A stretch of 64,000 bases of DNA from Pontibacter litorisediminis (GTDB taxonomy: Bacteria; Bacteroidota; Bacteroidia; Cytophagales; Hymenobacteraceae): assembly GCF_029360645.1 (NCBI RefSeq), contig NZ_JARDUA010000003.1, positions 62,001 through 126,000 on the forward strand, given 5' to 3'. Made by a program: the position numbers and the translations under genes. The notes beneath the pieces were generated by a model. The model was not told where the DNA came from. It did no database searches and worked only from the letters and a program-made list of their open reading frames with translations. This document shows, in pieces, positions 8,429 through 17,179 of the stretch (position 1 is its first letter; each line of letters begins with the position of its first letter).

Positions 8429-8480
8429 AGAGTTAGAAGATTAAAAAGCTGCAGAGGCGCAATCCGTTGCGTCTTTTATA

Positions 8481-8500
8481 TTGTAAATCCTGATTTACAA
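8481..8500 (+). terminator. Short AT-rich hairpin after ferredoxin
   Basis: TTGTAAAT-CCTG-ATTTACAA forms an 8-bp stem. There is no GC-rich base or T-run, so termination activity is uncertain. Confidence 0.3.
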
Positions 8501-8551
8501 TTATCCGCAGCAGCACATTAGCCTATTATCACATTAGCACATCAAGTATAA

Positions 8552-9148
8552 ATGTTTATTGAACCACGCGTAGGCAACAAAAGCCACGTTCATAGAAAGG
8601 GTTGGATTGAGGTGATCTGCGGGTCTATGTTTTCGGGCAAGACCGAGGAGCTGATCAGGAGGTTGAACCGTGCCAAGATCGCCAGGCAGAAGATCGAGAT
8701 TTTTAAGCCTACCGTAGACAAGCGCTATCATGAGGAGGATGTGGTGTCGCACAACGCCAACGCCATACGCTCCACGCCGATAGACTTTGCCCAGGACATG
8801 CTGCTTTTGGGCGGCAGCTGCGATGTGGTAGGCATAGACGAGGCCCAGTTTTTCGACGAGGGTCTGGCCGAAGTATGCGTGAAGCTGGCCAACAGCGGCG
8901 TGCGCGTCATTGCCGCCGGCCTGGATATGGATTACCTCGGCAAGCCCTTCGGCCCGATGCCGGCGCTGATGGCCGTGGCCGAGTACGTGACCAAAGTGCA
9001 CGCCGTGTGCGTGCAGTGCGGCGACATTGCCAACTACTCCTTCCGAAACGCCGCCGACGAGAAGCAGGTGCTGCTGGGCGAGACAGACTCTTACGAGGCC
9101 CGCTGCCGCCACTGCTTTTTGGAGGGCATGAAGCAGAAGAAAAGCTGA
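8552..9148 (+). CDS. tdk: Thymidine kinase
   Basis: A 198-residue type II (TK1-like) thymidine kinase that phosphorylates thymidine with ATP in pyrimidine salvage. P-loop GSMFSGKT is at 24-31, the Walker B-like DEAQFF at about 90, and the lasso region holds two CxxC pairs (CVQC and CRHC) that bind structural zinc. Length is normal. The ATG at 8552 gives a roughly 17-residue N-terminal extension before the conserved core, common in Bacteroidota homologs. An AAGTATAA word lies just before the start. Confidence 0.96.
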   Translation: MFIEPRVGNKSHVHRKGWIEVICGSMFSGKTEELIRRLNRAKIARQKIEIFKPTVDKRYHEEDVVSHNANAIRSTPIDFAQDMLLLGGSCDVVGIDEAQFFDEGLAEVCVKLANSGVRVIAAGLDMDYLGKPFGPMPALMAVAEYVTKVHAVCVQCGDIANYSFRNAADEKQVLLGETDSYEARCRHCFLEGMKQKKS

Positions 9149-9282
9149 TTTTATAGTTGCGGAAGTATAGAGAAATGTAAATACCTGTGGCCGAAGTACA
9201 GGGGCAGCTCACGTAGCTGCCTCAAATTGAAAACAGGTATACCTTGGCGGATAGAAACACGCGTAGCTCAGGTTAACATAGT

Positions 9283-9318
9283 CATTTGTCCTTTGTCAAG
9301 ATGTCCTTTGTCCGAAAA
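9283..9318 (+). repeat. TTTGTC-rich dispersed repeat, copy 1 (porZ 5' end)
   Basis: Contains CATTTGTCCTTTGTCAAG followed by TGTCCTTTGTC. A closely similar stretch occurs at 30988-31024 (TTTTGTCCTTTGTCAAAAAA then CTTTTGTCAAGG). Here it overlaps the start of porZ, supplying the ATG and the first few codons. Confidence 0.6.
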
Positions 9319-11610
9319 ATAGTACTTGCCCATCGCACTAAATGCTTGCCCTGCCTGCTGCTGGTGTGGCTGTGCTGGAGCAGTGTGGCGCAGAGCCAGG
9401 TGCCGATAGGCGGCTGGCAGGTGCACGTGCCTTACCACCAGGGCAGGGCCGTGGCCGTGGCCGGCGACAAAGTATACCTGGCCGCCGAGCGGGGGCTTTT
9501 CTTCTATGATGCCGAGTTCAACACCACCGAAACCATCACCAAGGTTGACGGGCTGAGTGAGCAGCAGATCAGCGACATTGCCTTTAACGAAGGCGCCAGC
9601 ACACTTATCATTGCCTACCACAACACCAAAGTAGACCTGCTGCAGGGCAACCGCATCCACGCCATCAACGACATTTTCCGGAAGAGCATCCCCGGAGAGA
9701 AGAAGATCAACCGCATTTATACCCATAATAAGCTAGCCTACCTGGCCTCCAGTTTTGGTGTGGTGGTGCTGGACCTGCAGAAGCGCGAGGTAAAAGACAC
9801 TTACAGCAGCCTCGGCCCCAACGGCGAAAGTATAAATGCCACCGATGTAGCCATACTTGGAGATAAGATCTACCTGGCCACCAGCCTCGGTATACTTTCT
9901 GCGCCACTGTCCGGGGCAAACCTACAGGATTTCCGAAGCTGGAGAAACGAGAGCAGTGGCTTGCCAGATGGCACAGTGGTTACAAGTCTGGCGGCTTTCG
10001 GGGGGCAGCTGTATGCGGGCACCGGCACCGGTGTTTATACCTTGCGCAGCGGTAGCTGGAGCGAAACGGCTTTGTCGGCCGGGGCGGCGGTGCAAAGCAT
10101 GAATGCCACGGATGCCTACCTAAGTATCACCTCCGCCGAGGGGGTGCAGGTGCTGGATAAAGGCGGCCAGGTATATACCTTAAGTCATGCCTTGCTTGTG
10201 CAGCCCCACGAGGCCATCACCACAGCCACTGGCCAGGTATGGCTGGCCGACCAGGCAAAGGGTTTGGTAAAGATGAGCCTGAGTAGCACCGATGCCGCTG
10301 CCTTTGCGCCGGGCGGCCCCTACGCCAGCGACGGTTTCCGGATTTATACTTATGGCGGCAAAGTGTACGTGCTGAGTGGCGGCTACACAGAGAACTATGA
10401 GCCTCTCAACAGCTGGAACGGCTTCTATACTTACAGCGACGGCCAGTGGCAGAGTTTTAACCGTGCGCTGTATCCTCAGCCTTCCTTTGTAGCGGGGCAG
10501 GACCTGGTAAGCGGCATGCTCAACCTCACCACCAATAAGTTATACCTGGCCAGCTACGGCAGTGGGCTGGTGGAGTGGGAGGGGCCGGAGAAAGGCACTC
10601 TTTACAACGCACAGAATAGTCCGTTGCTGCCAACCGTCGCTACCGGGCAAGTAAGGGTTACGGATGTGGCCGTAGATTTCCAGGGCAATGTATGGGCAGT
10701 GAATCCTAACCAGCAACCCGGCGCACCCGGACTGCACCGGCTAGGCCCCGACGGCAGCTGGCAGTCTTATACTTTAGCAGGCACTCCGGATGCCAGTAAC
10801 TTCAACCTGCTGGTGCTGGATGACTATGGGCAGAAATGGCTGTCCATCTCCAGAAGCGGGAACACGCGCAGCGGCCTGGTGGTGTACGACGAGCAGCAGA
10901 ACCGCACCAAAACACTGGGCATAGGCGAGGGGAACGGCGGCCTACCGAGCGGCGCTGTTTATAGTGTGGCCAAAGACTTTAACGGCGATATTTGGGTAGG
11001 CACGGCGAACGGTGTCGGTATCTTTTACAACACGGCACTGGTTTTTGAGCCGGGGCGCTACGATGCCCGCATTCCTATAATAGATGGGCGGCCGCTGCTG
11101 AACGGGCAGGTTGTCAGAAGCATAGCCGTGGACGGCGCGAACCGCAAGTGGGTTGGCACCGACAACGGCCTCTGGCTTTTCAGCGCGTACGGCGATGAGC
11201 AGATCCACCACTTCACTGCGCAAAACAGCCCGCTGCCATCAGATAAAGTTTATGCGGTAGGCGTGGAGCACCAGACCGGGGAGGTGTTTGTGGCCACCGA
11301 TGCCGGTGTAGCCTCTTTCCGCTCCAACGCTACCATCACCGAGGGCAAGCCCGAATGCGCCATGGTGTTCCCGAACCCGGTGCGCCCGGATTTTACCGGA
11401 GAAGTGGGGGTTTCCGGTTTGCCAAACAATGCCGATGTGCGTATCACAGATGTGGCGGGCACGTTGGTGTACAAAGGGCAGGCCAATGGCGGCACTTTCG
11501 CCTGGAATGTGCGCGACTACAACGGCAACCGTGTGAAGGCCGGGGTGTACCTGGTCTTGAGCAGCAATGGCGAGCAAACCTGTATCAGTAAAATAGCCGT
11601 ACTGGAGTAA
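9301..11610 (+). CDS. porZ: Type IX secretion system attachment-complex protein PorZ
   Basis: A 769-residue protein from the ATG at 9301 (a TTG at 9286 would add five residues that repeat the following sequence). A signal peptide (about 1-31, LLLVWLCWSSVAQS) is followed by repeated propeller blades of the two-component-regulator type (KVYLAAERGLFFYD, LYAGTGTGVYTL, IWVGTANGVGIFY, KWVGTDNGLWLF, VFVATDAGVASF). The last 85 residues form a T9SS-type C-terminal domain (MVFPNPVRPDF ... GVYLVLSSNGEQTCISKIAVLE). This matches PorZ, which works with PorU, PorV and PorQ at the cell surface to attach T9SS cargo to anionic LPS. recO begins one base after its stop, so the two are translationally and transcriptionally linked. 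Confidence 0.85.
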   Translation: MSFVRKIVLAHRTKCLPCLLLVWLCWSSVAQSQVPIGGWQVHVPYHQGRAVAVAGDKVYLAAERGLFFYDAEFNTTETITKVDGLSEQQISDIAFNEGASTLIIAYHNTKVDLLQGNRIHAINDIFRKSIPGEKKINRIYTHNKLAYLASSFGVVVLDLQKREVKDTYSSLGPNGESINATDVAILGDKIYLATSLGILSAPLSGANLQDFRSWRNESSGLPDGTVVTSLAAFGGQLYAGTGTGVYTLRSGSWSETALSAGAAVQSMNATDAYLSITSAEGVQVLDKGGQVYTLSHALLVQPHEAITTATGQVWLADQAKGLVKMSLSSTDAAAFAPGGPYASDGFRIYTYGGKVYVLSGGYTENYEPLNSWNGFYTYSDGQWQSFNRALYPQPSFVAGQDLVSGMLNLTTNKLYLASYGSGLVEWEGPEKGTLYNAQNSPLLPTVATGQVRVTDVAVDFQGNVWAVNPNQQPGAPGLHRLGPDGSWQSYTLAGTPDASNFNLLVLDDYGQKWLSISRSGNTRSGLVVYDEQQNRTKTLGIGEGNGGLPSGAVYSVAKDFNGDIWVGTANGVGIFYNTALVFEPGRYDARIPIIDGRPLLNGQVVRSIAVDGANRKWVGTDNGLWLFSAYGDEQIHHFTAQNSPLPSDKVYAVGVEHQTGEVFVATDAGVASFRSNATITEGKPECAMVFPNPVRPDFTGEVGVSGLPNNADVRITDVAGTLVYKGQANGGTFAWNVRDYNGNRVKAGVYLVLSSNGEQTCISKIAVLE

Positions 11611-12324
11611 ATGTTAGTCAAGACAAGGGGGATCGTTCTCAACAACATCAAGTATAGGGAGACGTCCATCATCACCAAAATCTATACAGAGGCGCTGGGC
11701 GTGCAGTCGTATGTGGTTAACGGCGTGCGCAAGAAGGGCAATGGCTCGCGCGTGGCGCTGTTTCAGCCGTTCACGCTGCTGGAGATGGTGGTGTATTCCT
11801 CCCACCGTGGCGGCCTTTCGCGCATCTCAGAGTTCAAAACCGACTATTCCCTGGTTTCCATTCCCTTTGATATCCGCAAGAGCAGCATCGTGCTGTTCCT
11901 GTCGGAGGTGGTGTCGCGCACGGTAAAGGAGGAGGAGGAGAACCTGCCGCTGTTCCATTTCCTGTACAAGGCCATTACCACCTTTGATGAGATGGAGCGC
12001 GGTTTTGAGAACTTCCATCTGGTGTTCCTGCTGCAGCTGAGCTTCCATTTGGGCTTCGCGCCGAGCTCTGGGGCGGAGGTGGTGGAGCAGGTGGCTTTCT
12101 CGCCGAACGCGCAGGCGGCAAGCTCTGCGCCCACGGTACTGGCCATGCAGGTGCACGAGAAGTACTTCGATGAGCTGCTGCAGGAACCTGACTATGCCAC
12201 CATCCCCAACGGCCGGGTGCGCCGCGAGCTGCTCGACATCCTCATCCGCTACTACCAGCTGCACGTAGACAGGCTGGGGGAGGTAAAATCTCTGGCTATT
12301 CTCTCGGAGGTGCTGGCCGAGTAA
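11611..12324 (+). CDS. recO: DNA repair protein RecO
   Basis: A 237-residue protein with the N-terminal OB-fold typical of RecO (MLVKTRGIVLNNIKYRETSIITKIYTE) and a C-terminal helical domain (DILIRYYQLHVDRLGEVKSLAILSEVL). RecO loads RecA on SSB-coated DNA together with RecR. The zinc-binding Cys cluster of many bacterial RecO proteins is absent here. It starts directly after the porZ stop codon and is followed by a hairpin terminator at 12357-12394. Confidence 0.93.
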   Translation: MLVKTRGIVLNNIKYRETSIITKIYTEALGVQSYVVNGVRKKGNGSRVALFQPFTLLEMVVYSSHRGGLSRISEFKTDYSLVSIPFDIRKSSIVLFLSEVVSRTVKEEEENLPLFHFLYKAITTFDEMERGFENFHLVFLLQLSFHLGFAPSSGAEVVEQVAFSPNAQAASSAPTVLAMQVHEKYFDELLQEPDYATIPNGRVRRELLDILIRYYQLHVDRLGEVKSLAILSEVLAE

Positions 12325-12356
12325 CAGAAGTATAAAGTATACATCCTGAAGTATAA

Positions 12357-12394
12357 AAAAAGCCGCCGGGAAAGTATACCCTGGCGGCTTTTCT
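12357..12394. terminator. Bidirectional terminator between recO and FKBP gene
   Basis: Stem AAAAGCCGCCGGG / CCCTGGCGGCTTTT with one bulge, enclosing an AAGTATA word in the loop. A- and T-runs on both sides serve the converging genes. Confidence 0.85.
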
Positions 12395-12415
12395 GTTGCT
12401 GTTGATCAAGTATAC

Positions 12416-12922
12416 TTAGGGCAGAATCTCCAGTACCTCAATCTCAAAAATCAGAGGGGAGTTTGGTGGAACTGAGCCACCGCCCATGCGGCCATAACCT
12501 AAGTGGGATGGGATGAACAAACGGGCTTTCTCGCCTTCTCTCATGTAAGGCAAGCCTTCATCCCAGCCAGGGATAACGCCACCTACTCCAACTTTAAACT
12601 CAAAGGGTTTCCCCCTGTCAACGCTGGAGTCGAATTTGGTGCCGTTCAGGAAAGTGCCGGTATAATGTACAACAACGCTATCGCCCGGAAACACTTTGTC
12701 GCCGGTGCCTGCTTGCTGTTGTTGGTAGTATAAACCGCTGCTGGTCTTGGTTACAGTGGCAGGGTCTATGCCGTTGGCCTGGAAGTACTGCTGTATCTGC
12801 TTGTCGTCCTTCTCCCGCTGCGGTGTGTTATCTTTCTTGCAGGCAGCAAAACCAAGTGTTATGAAAAGCAGCAGAAGCGCCTGTCGCAGGCCGCCTCTGT
12901 TGCTCTTTAAAATAGAAATCAT
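12416..12922 (-). CDS. FKBP-type peptidyl-prolyl isomerase lipoprotein
   Basis: A 168-residue protein with a lipoprotein signal (LLLLFITLGFAAC, Cys about 27). One FKBP domain follows (about 80-168: VVHYTGTFLNGTKFDSS, GVIPGWDEGLPYM, SHLGYGRMG, LIFEIEVLEI), with a short helical region before it. These enzymes speed cis/trans isomerisation of proline bonds, here probably in the periplasm. It lies 9 bp after a longer FKBP lipoprotein in a DHH-FKBP-FKBP operon. Confidence 0.93.
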   Translation of the reverse strand: MISILKSNRGGLRQALLLLFITLGFAACKKDNTPQREKDDKQIQQYFQANGIDPATVTKTSSGLYYQQQQAGTGDKVFPGDSVVVHYTGTFLNGTKFDSSVDRGKPFEFKVGVGGVIPGWDEGLPYMREGEKARLFIPSHLGYGRMGGGSVPPNSPLIFEIEVLEILP

Positions 12923-12931
12923 ACTTGTCGC

Positions 12932-13912
12932 TTATTGTTTTGGCTGTTTCTCAATGTCAACCAGCTCCACGTCGAAGCGCAGGATGGTGTTGGCCGGGAT
13001 GTCCGGGCTTGGCGCCTGCTCGCCATAAGCAAGCGGTGAAGGAATCAGCAGGATAGCCTTAGAGCCTTTGTTCAGTTCGGCAATGGCGTCGTCCCAGCCC
13101 TTGATAACGCGCTGCTGGCCTATCGGGAAACGGATCGGCTCGCCGCCGGCCATCGGGTTGTCATAAGAAGAGTCGAACTGTTTGCCATCCAGGCGGGTGC
13201 CTTTGTAGTGTACGGCCACCACGTCGCCAGCCTCCGGCTTCTCGCCCTTGCCCTGCTCTGTTACGATGTAGTACACACCGGATTCGGTTTTCTGCACGTT
13301 CTCCAGGTTCTGCTCCTTGATGTACTGCTGGATCTTCTCGTCGTCTGTTTTGATCTGCTTCTCAGCACGGGCCTTGGATTCCTCCTGGTAGCGCTGCATC
13401 AGTTCCTGCTGGAAGGTCTCGGCCTCAGCACGGTTCATGATGCGCTCGTTCTTGATACGGAAGGTGAGGTCGGAGCCGGGCTTCACGTGCTCAGGCAGCG
13501 GGCTTCTGAAGATGTTCGTAAACACCGTGTCGGCATTCATACGGAACACGCCGCTGTCGCCGGCTGATAGCATCATCACGGCATCCTCCAGGCCACCCTT
13601 CATCATAGGGGCCATCACCGGAATTACCATTGGCAGGTGCGGTGGGTTGTTGCGGGTGTCTACAAAAACAGAGTCATCCGCGTTCAGGATTTGCCAGTGG
13701 AAGGCAATGAACTGGCCCTCTTTGGCGCCGCTGGTGGTGTCGTCAGCAGCAACCTCGCCTTTGTACTTATACTCGCCTTTGCCGGTCTGCTCGTAGATTT
13801 TATACTCCAGGCCGTCGGCCGTTGTATGGAAATCGTCGTTGCCTTTGTTGCATCCCTGCAACGCTAATGCTCCGGCCAGAACCGGCAGCATGAATTTAGT
13901 TTTAGATAGCAT
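12932..13912 (-). CDS. Two-domain FKBP-type peptidyl-prolyl isomerase lipoprotein
   Basis: A 326-residue lipoprotein (LAGALALQGC, Cys about 21). An N-terminal degenerate FKBP-like domain (about 45-155, with FIAFHWQILNADDSVF and MKGGLEDAVMML) is joined by a charged helical linker (about 160-205) to a canonical C-terminal FKBP domain (about 225-320: VAVHYKGTRLDGKQFDSS, VIKGWDDAI, PLAYGEQAP). The N-terminal copy has lost several active-site aromatic residues and may act as a chaperone module. Middle gene of the operon, 24 bp after the DHH phosphoesterase gene. Confidence 0.92.
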   Translation of the reverse strand: MLSKTKFMLPVLAGALALQGCNKGNDDFHTTADGLEYKIYEQTGKGEYKYKGEVAADDTTSGAKEGQFIAFHWQILNADDSVFVDTRNNPPHLPMVIPVMAPMMKGGLEDAVMMLSAGDSGVFRMNADTVFTNIFRSPLPEHVKPGSDLTFRIKNERIMNRAEAETFQQELMQRYQEESKARAEKQIKTDDEKIQQYIKEQNLENVQKTESGVYYIVTEQGKGEKPEAGDVVAVHYKGTRLDGKQFDSSYDNPMAGGEPIRFPIGQQRVIKGWDDAIAELNKGSKAILLIPSPLAYGEQAPSPDIPANTILRFDVELVDIEKQPKQ

Positions 13913-13936
13913 CTAGTATGGTTTGATAGTAAGGTT

Positions 13937-14959
13937 TTATCTGTCTGTGGCGTGCTGCAGCTGGTCTTTGTACTGCGGCAGCAGGCGCTCGAACTTGGCT
14001 ACGGTGCTCTCCAGGGAGTCCAGCGACATGCCGCCAGCTGCGTTCTTGTGGCCGCCCCCGTTAAAGTGCGCGCGGGCAAACTCGTTAACCGAGAAGTCGC
14101 CCACGGAGCGGAACGACATCTTCACGGCTTGCGAGCGGTCGATGATCAGGGCCGCAAAAACGATTCCCTCTATGGAAAGGGCATAATTTACAAGGCCTTC
14201 CGTATCGCCGGTCTTGGAATCGTAGGCCTTCAGCTCGTCTGCCGTAATGGCGATGTAGGCGGTATTGTACTCGCGCAGCACCACCAGCTTGTCCTTCAGG
14301 GCATAACCCAGAAAGCGCAGGCGCAGTTCCGAAGAGCTGTCGTAAATAAGGCGGTGGATGTTCGAAGTGTTCACACCGATGTGCAACAGGTCGGCAATGA
14401 TCAGGTGCACGTTCTGGGAGGTGCTGGGGTGGCGGAACGAGCCGGTATCGGTCATGATGCCAGCATAGAGGCACTCGCCAATGCCCGTGTCGATCAGTTC
14501 GCCGTCGCCCATCGCCTTAATCAGGTCGTACACGATCTCGGCGGTAGCGGCAGCGTTGGTGTTGGCAAAGTCCAGGTCGGCGAAGTCCTCCGGCTGCAGG
14601 TGGTGGTCTACCAGCACCTTGGTGCCGTTGGCCTGGCGAATGTACTCGCCCATCTCGTTGATGCGCGATAGGTTGTTAAAGTCAAGGCAGAAGATCACCT
14701 GCGACTCCTGGATGATACGCTGTACCAGGGCATCGTTCTGCGCCGAATATACCATCACATCGTCGTTGCCCTGCATCCAGTTCAGGAAGCTGGGGTAATC
14801 CGACGGCGTGATGACCGTTACGCGGTGCCCCTTCTTTTTCAGGTAGCCGGCCAAGCCAAGTGAAGAGCCCAGCGCATCAGCGTCAGGTTTGTGATGTGTG
14901 GTGATCATCACCTCTTTAGGCTCTTTCAAAAGCTCTTTCAGAGCGTTGATATCATGCAT
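13937..14959 (-). CDS. DHH-family phosphoesterase (NrnA-like oligoribonuclease / pAp phosphatase)
   Basis: A 340-residue cytosolic enzyme. Metal-binding motifs of the DHH superfamily are present: THHKPDADALGSS (about 21-33), CLDFNN (about 90), VDHHL (about 116) and the DHHA1 glycine motif FNGGGHKNAAGG (about 298). Length and motif order match NrnA, which degrades nano-RNAs and dephosphorylates pAp. First gene of the operon with two FKBP lipoproteins; the arrangement is common in Bacteroidota though the functional link is unclear. Confidence 0.92.
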   Translation of the reverse strand: MHDINALKELLKEPKEVMITTHHKPDADALGSSLGLAGYLKKKGHRVTVITPSDYPSFLNWMQGNDDVMVYSAQNDALVQRIIQESQVIFCLDFNNLSRINEMGEYIRQANGTKVLVDHHLQPEDFADLDFANTNAAATAEIVYDLIKAMGDGELIDTGIGECLYAGIMTDTGSFRHPSTSQNVHLIIADLLHIGVNTSNIHRLIYDSSSELRLRFLGYALKDKLVVLREYNTAYIAITADELKAYDSKTGDTEGLVNYALSIEGIVFAALIIDRSQAVKMSFRSVGDFSVNEFARAHFNGGGHKNAAGGMSLDSLESTVAKFERLLPQYKDQLQHATDR

Positions 14960-15127
14960 AGGGTACGTATAAATCCTCTGATTTTTAAGGATATAAGGCG
15001 CGAATTTCTGAATAAAATACGTCTAAAGCAACAGTAGGCGTGTTTACCGAGGCAGTGGCCCCGCTGCGCATCGCGGGCAGTTTGCTAAAGTTAGCGGAAA
15101 AGTGTACCAATATTGGCTGAAATGCGC

Positions 15128-15135
15128 TACTTTTG
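15128..15135 (+). promoter_or_regulatory. -7 element of ndk (TACTTTTG)
   Basis: TACTTTTGC matches TAnnTTTG and lies 43 bp before the ndk ATG. A TTGG lies 12 bp further upstream, closer than the usual -33 spacing. Confidence 0.6.
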
Positions 15136-15178
15136 CAGGCTAAAGTAGACATTATAAACGATAAAGTAAAAAGAGAAC

Positions 15179-15598
15179 ATGGCCGGAAACAAGACATTCA
15201 CCATGATTAAGCCTGATGCGGTGGCAGAAAACCATATTGGCGGCATTACCCAAATGATCGAGGCAGGCGGCTTCCGTATTGTGGCGATGAAGAAGACAAA
15301 GCTGACTGAGGAGCGCGCAGGCAAGTTTTACGAGGTGCACAAAGAGCGTCCGTTCTACGGCGACCTGGTAAAGTACATGTCCTCTGGCCCTATCGTGGCG
15401 ATGATCCTGGAGAAAGACAATGCGGTAGAGGATTTCCGCAAGCTGATTGGCGCCACTAACCCGGCTCAGGCGGAGGAAGGCACTATCCGTAAGAAATATG
15501 CCAAGTCTATCGAGGCAAACGCTGTGCACGGCTCCGACTCAGACGAGAACGCACAGATCGAAGGCGACTTCTTCTTCGCCGCCGACGAGCGTTTCTAA
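15179..15598 (+). CDS. ndk: Nucleoside diphosphate kinase
   Basis: A 139-residue enzyme that balances nucleoside triphosphates by transferring the gamma-phosphate through a phospho-histidine. The active-site motif NAVHGSDS puts the catalytic His at about 117. The N-terminal [10 protein letters not shown] motif is present and the length is typical. It stands alone with its own promoter and terminator, divergent from the DHH operon. Confidence 0.97.
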   Translation: MAGNKTFTMIKPDAVAENHIGGITQMIEAGGFRIVAMKKTKLTEERAGKFYEVHKERPFYGDLVKYMSSGPIVAMILEKDNAVEDFRKLIGATNPAQAEEGTIRKKYAKSIEANAVHGSDSDENAQIEGDFFFAADERF

Positions 15599-15623
15599 GC
15601 TTAAAAGGATACTTATTGATCGG

Positions 15624-15658
15624 AAGCCCGCCAGGTGTCATGCCTGGTGGGCTTTTTT
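15624..15658 (+). terminator. Terminator after ndk
   Basis: Stem AGCCCGCCAGG / CCTGGTGGGCT (one G-T pair) followed by a T-run at 15653-15658. Confidence 0.9.
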
Positions 15659-15690
15659 GTTTATCTTCATACTTCCATAATAACCTTTAC

Positions 15691-16086
15691 ATGAAAACAA
15701 CTTTACTCCTGGCAGCTGCCTCTATACTGCTTTGCCTCGGCGGTTGCCAGCCCGAAGCAGCAGATCCGAATTACGCCGGCCTGCCGAATGTTACCTACAG
15801 TGTGCAGCAGGGTACGGGCAGTGCGGCCGCTGCTGACCCGCAGGTGACGGTAAGCCCTAATCCTTTTTTCGATGATTTTACCGTGAACCTGCATGCTCCT
15901 GCCCCAGCGCAGGCCACAATTTACGTTACCGATGAGAAGGGCAAGTACCGCAAAGAAATCGAGACAAGTGTGACGGGTTACGCCACAGTTAAGGTGAATT
16001 TCGGTGCCATGCCCAAAGGCGTTTACCTCTGCGAGGTGCATCTGGCGGGGCAGGTAAACCGTTTTCGTATGATTAAAGCCTGGTAA
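15691..16086 (+). CDS. Small lipoprotein with a T9SS-like C-terminal domain
   Basis: A 131-residue protein from the ATG at 15691, chosen because it gives a clean lipoprotein signal (LLLAAASILLCLGGC, Cys about 18). After a linker of about 30 residues, nearly all the rest (about 50-131) looks like a Por-secretion/T9SS type A sorting domain: VSPNPFFDDFTVN, ATIYVTDEKGK, then MPKGVYLCEVHLAGQVNRFRMIKAW. Sec lipoprotein anchoring and a T9SS tail are normally alternative surface routes, so the combination is odd. The next gene starts 2 bp downstream. Confidence 0.8.
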   Translation: MKTTLLLAAASILLCLGGCQPEAADPNYAGLPNVTYSVQQGTGSAAAADPQVTVSPNPFFDDFTVNLHAPAPAQATIYVTDEKGKYRKEIETSVTGYATVKVNFGAMPKGVYLCEVHLAGQVNRFRMIKAW

Positions 16087-16088
16087 GT

Positions 16089-16742
16089 ATGAGAAAGTGG
16101 ATTTTTATACTTGCGCTGCTCTTTTCGGTTAGCGCCCACGCGCAAGACCTGACTTATGGCTTTACCGGCCGATTTGGGATATACGAGACACTGGTTAGCA
16201 GCAGTGAGCCGGTGGGGCAGGATGATATGCTCTACAAAACCGGGCTTCAGCTGGAAGTGGGGGCTTGGGTGCGCAAGCCTGTTACGGATGCAGGGTACTT
16301 GCAGTTTACGCTGCTACAAGTGCTTGAGCGGCAGGGCGGCGGTAGCGTCAGGCTGATGGACGCCCAGCAGAACCCCGTAGCGGACGCAAAGACCAGGTAC
16401 GGCAGTTTGGGCACAGCGGCATCGCTGCAGTACTTCTTTACGCTCCGCGAGAAGCTGGCCTTGGGAGGTGGTGTGGGGGCGAAGTATAAGTATGCCGCCA
16501 TCATGGCCATTCAGCAGCCAGCACACGCGGGCAGCAGCACAGGTGTGGATGACTATTACCAGAACCGCTATCACCGCAGACTGCAGGTGTATGTGCCGCT
16601 GGAGGCGCAGATGGCCTTGCTGCCCAGGCTGGAGGTGGTAGGCCAGGTACAGGTGCCCCTTACGAGTAAAGTTGCCGACTCATCAGTCTTTAAGGAGCTT
16701 GATCTTGGCGTTAGCGTAGGCGTTAACTACCTGCTCTTGTAA
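16089..16742 (+). CDS. Predicted outer-membrane beta-barrel protein
   Basis: A 217-residue protein with a signal peptide (WIFILALLFSVSAHAQ). Alternating amphipathic strands follow (LTYGFTGRFGIYETL, LQLEVGAWVRKP, YLQFTLLQVLER, LGGGVGAKYKYAA, LQVYVPLEAQMAL, LDLGVSVGVNYLLL), ending in a hydrophobic strand. It is probably an 8- to 10-stranded outer-membrane barrel. It is tightly coupled (2-bp gap) to the small lipoprotein before it. No enzyme motif is seen. Confidence 0.65.
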   Translation: MRKWIFILALLFSVSAHAQDLTYGFTGRFGIYETLVSSSEPVGQDDMLYKTGLQLEVGAWVRKPVTDAGYLQFTLLQVLERQGGGSVRLMDAQQNPVADAKTRYGSLGTAASLQYFFTLREKLALGGGVGAKYKYAAIMAIQQPAHAGSSTGVDDYYQNRYHRRLQVYVPLEAQMALLPRLEVVGQVQVPLTSKVADSSVFKELDLGVSVGVNYLLL

Positions 16743-16756
16743 CCTGCAAAAACAAA

Positions 16757-16784
16757 CAGCCAACCCCAGAAAGGGGGCTGGCTG
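16757..16784. terminator. Hairpin between convergent barrel and LysM genes
   Basis: Stem CAGCCAACCCC / GGGGGCTGGCTG with loop AGAAA, lying between two converging genes. No long T-run. Confidence 0.6.
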
Positions 16785-16810
16785 CTCTACCTTAACACAA
16801 ACAGGTATCT

Positions 16811-17179
16811 TTAGTCTCTTGGAATCACAAAGCGCTGGCCCGGGCGGATCAGGTCTGGGTTGTCGCCGATCTTATCTTTGTTCGCATTGTAGATCTTCTT
16901 CCAGTCGTTGGCGTTGCCGTAGTGCTTTTGGGCAATCTTCGAGAGCGAATCGCCGCTCTGCACAGTATACACATCCTGGTTCGGCCCCGGGTCAGTGACC
17001 TTGTTCATGTCGTTTTGGTTGTAGAAGCCCTGCTCCGGATGGCCCGGTGCACGCGAGGTGCTGCCCTGGCTTACAGGCTGTGTGCCCGAAGGCGTCTGCA
17101 CGTTCTTGGACGATGTGATATTGCTGGATGGCTTAGCGGGTTCTTTCTTTCCCTTCTTAAAAAAATCTGACAGTCCCAT
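16811..17179 (-). CDS. LysM domain protein
   Basis: A 122-residue protein. Residues 1-65 are low-complexity (Lys, Ser, Pro, Gln). A single C-terminal LysM domain (about 70-119) carries the signature VYTVQSGDSLSKIAQKHYG and ends LIRPGQRFVIP. LysM domains bind peptidoglycan N-acetylglucosamine. There is no signal peptide, as in the BON/LysM YgaU-type proteins, so its location is uncertain. Confidence 0.88.
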   Translation of the reverse strand: MGLSDFFKKGKKEPAKPSSNITSSKNVQTPSGTQPVSQGSTSRAPGHPEQGFYNQNDMNKVTDPGPNQDVYTVQSGDSLSKIAQKHYGNANDWKKIYNANKDKIGDNPDLIRPGQRFVIPRD

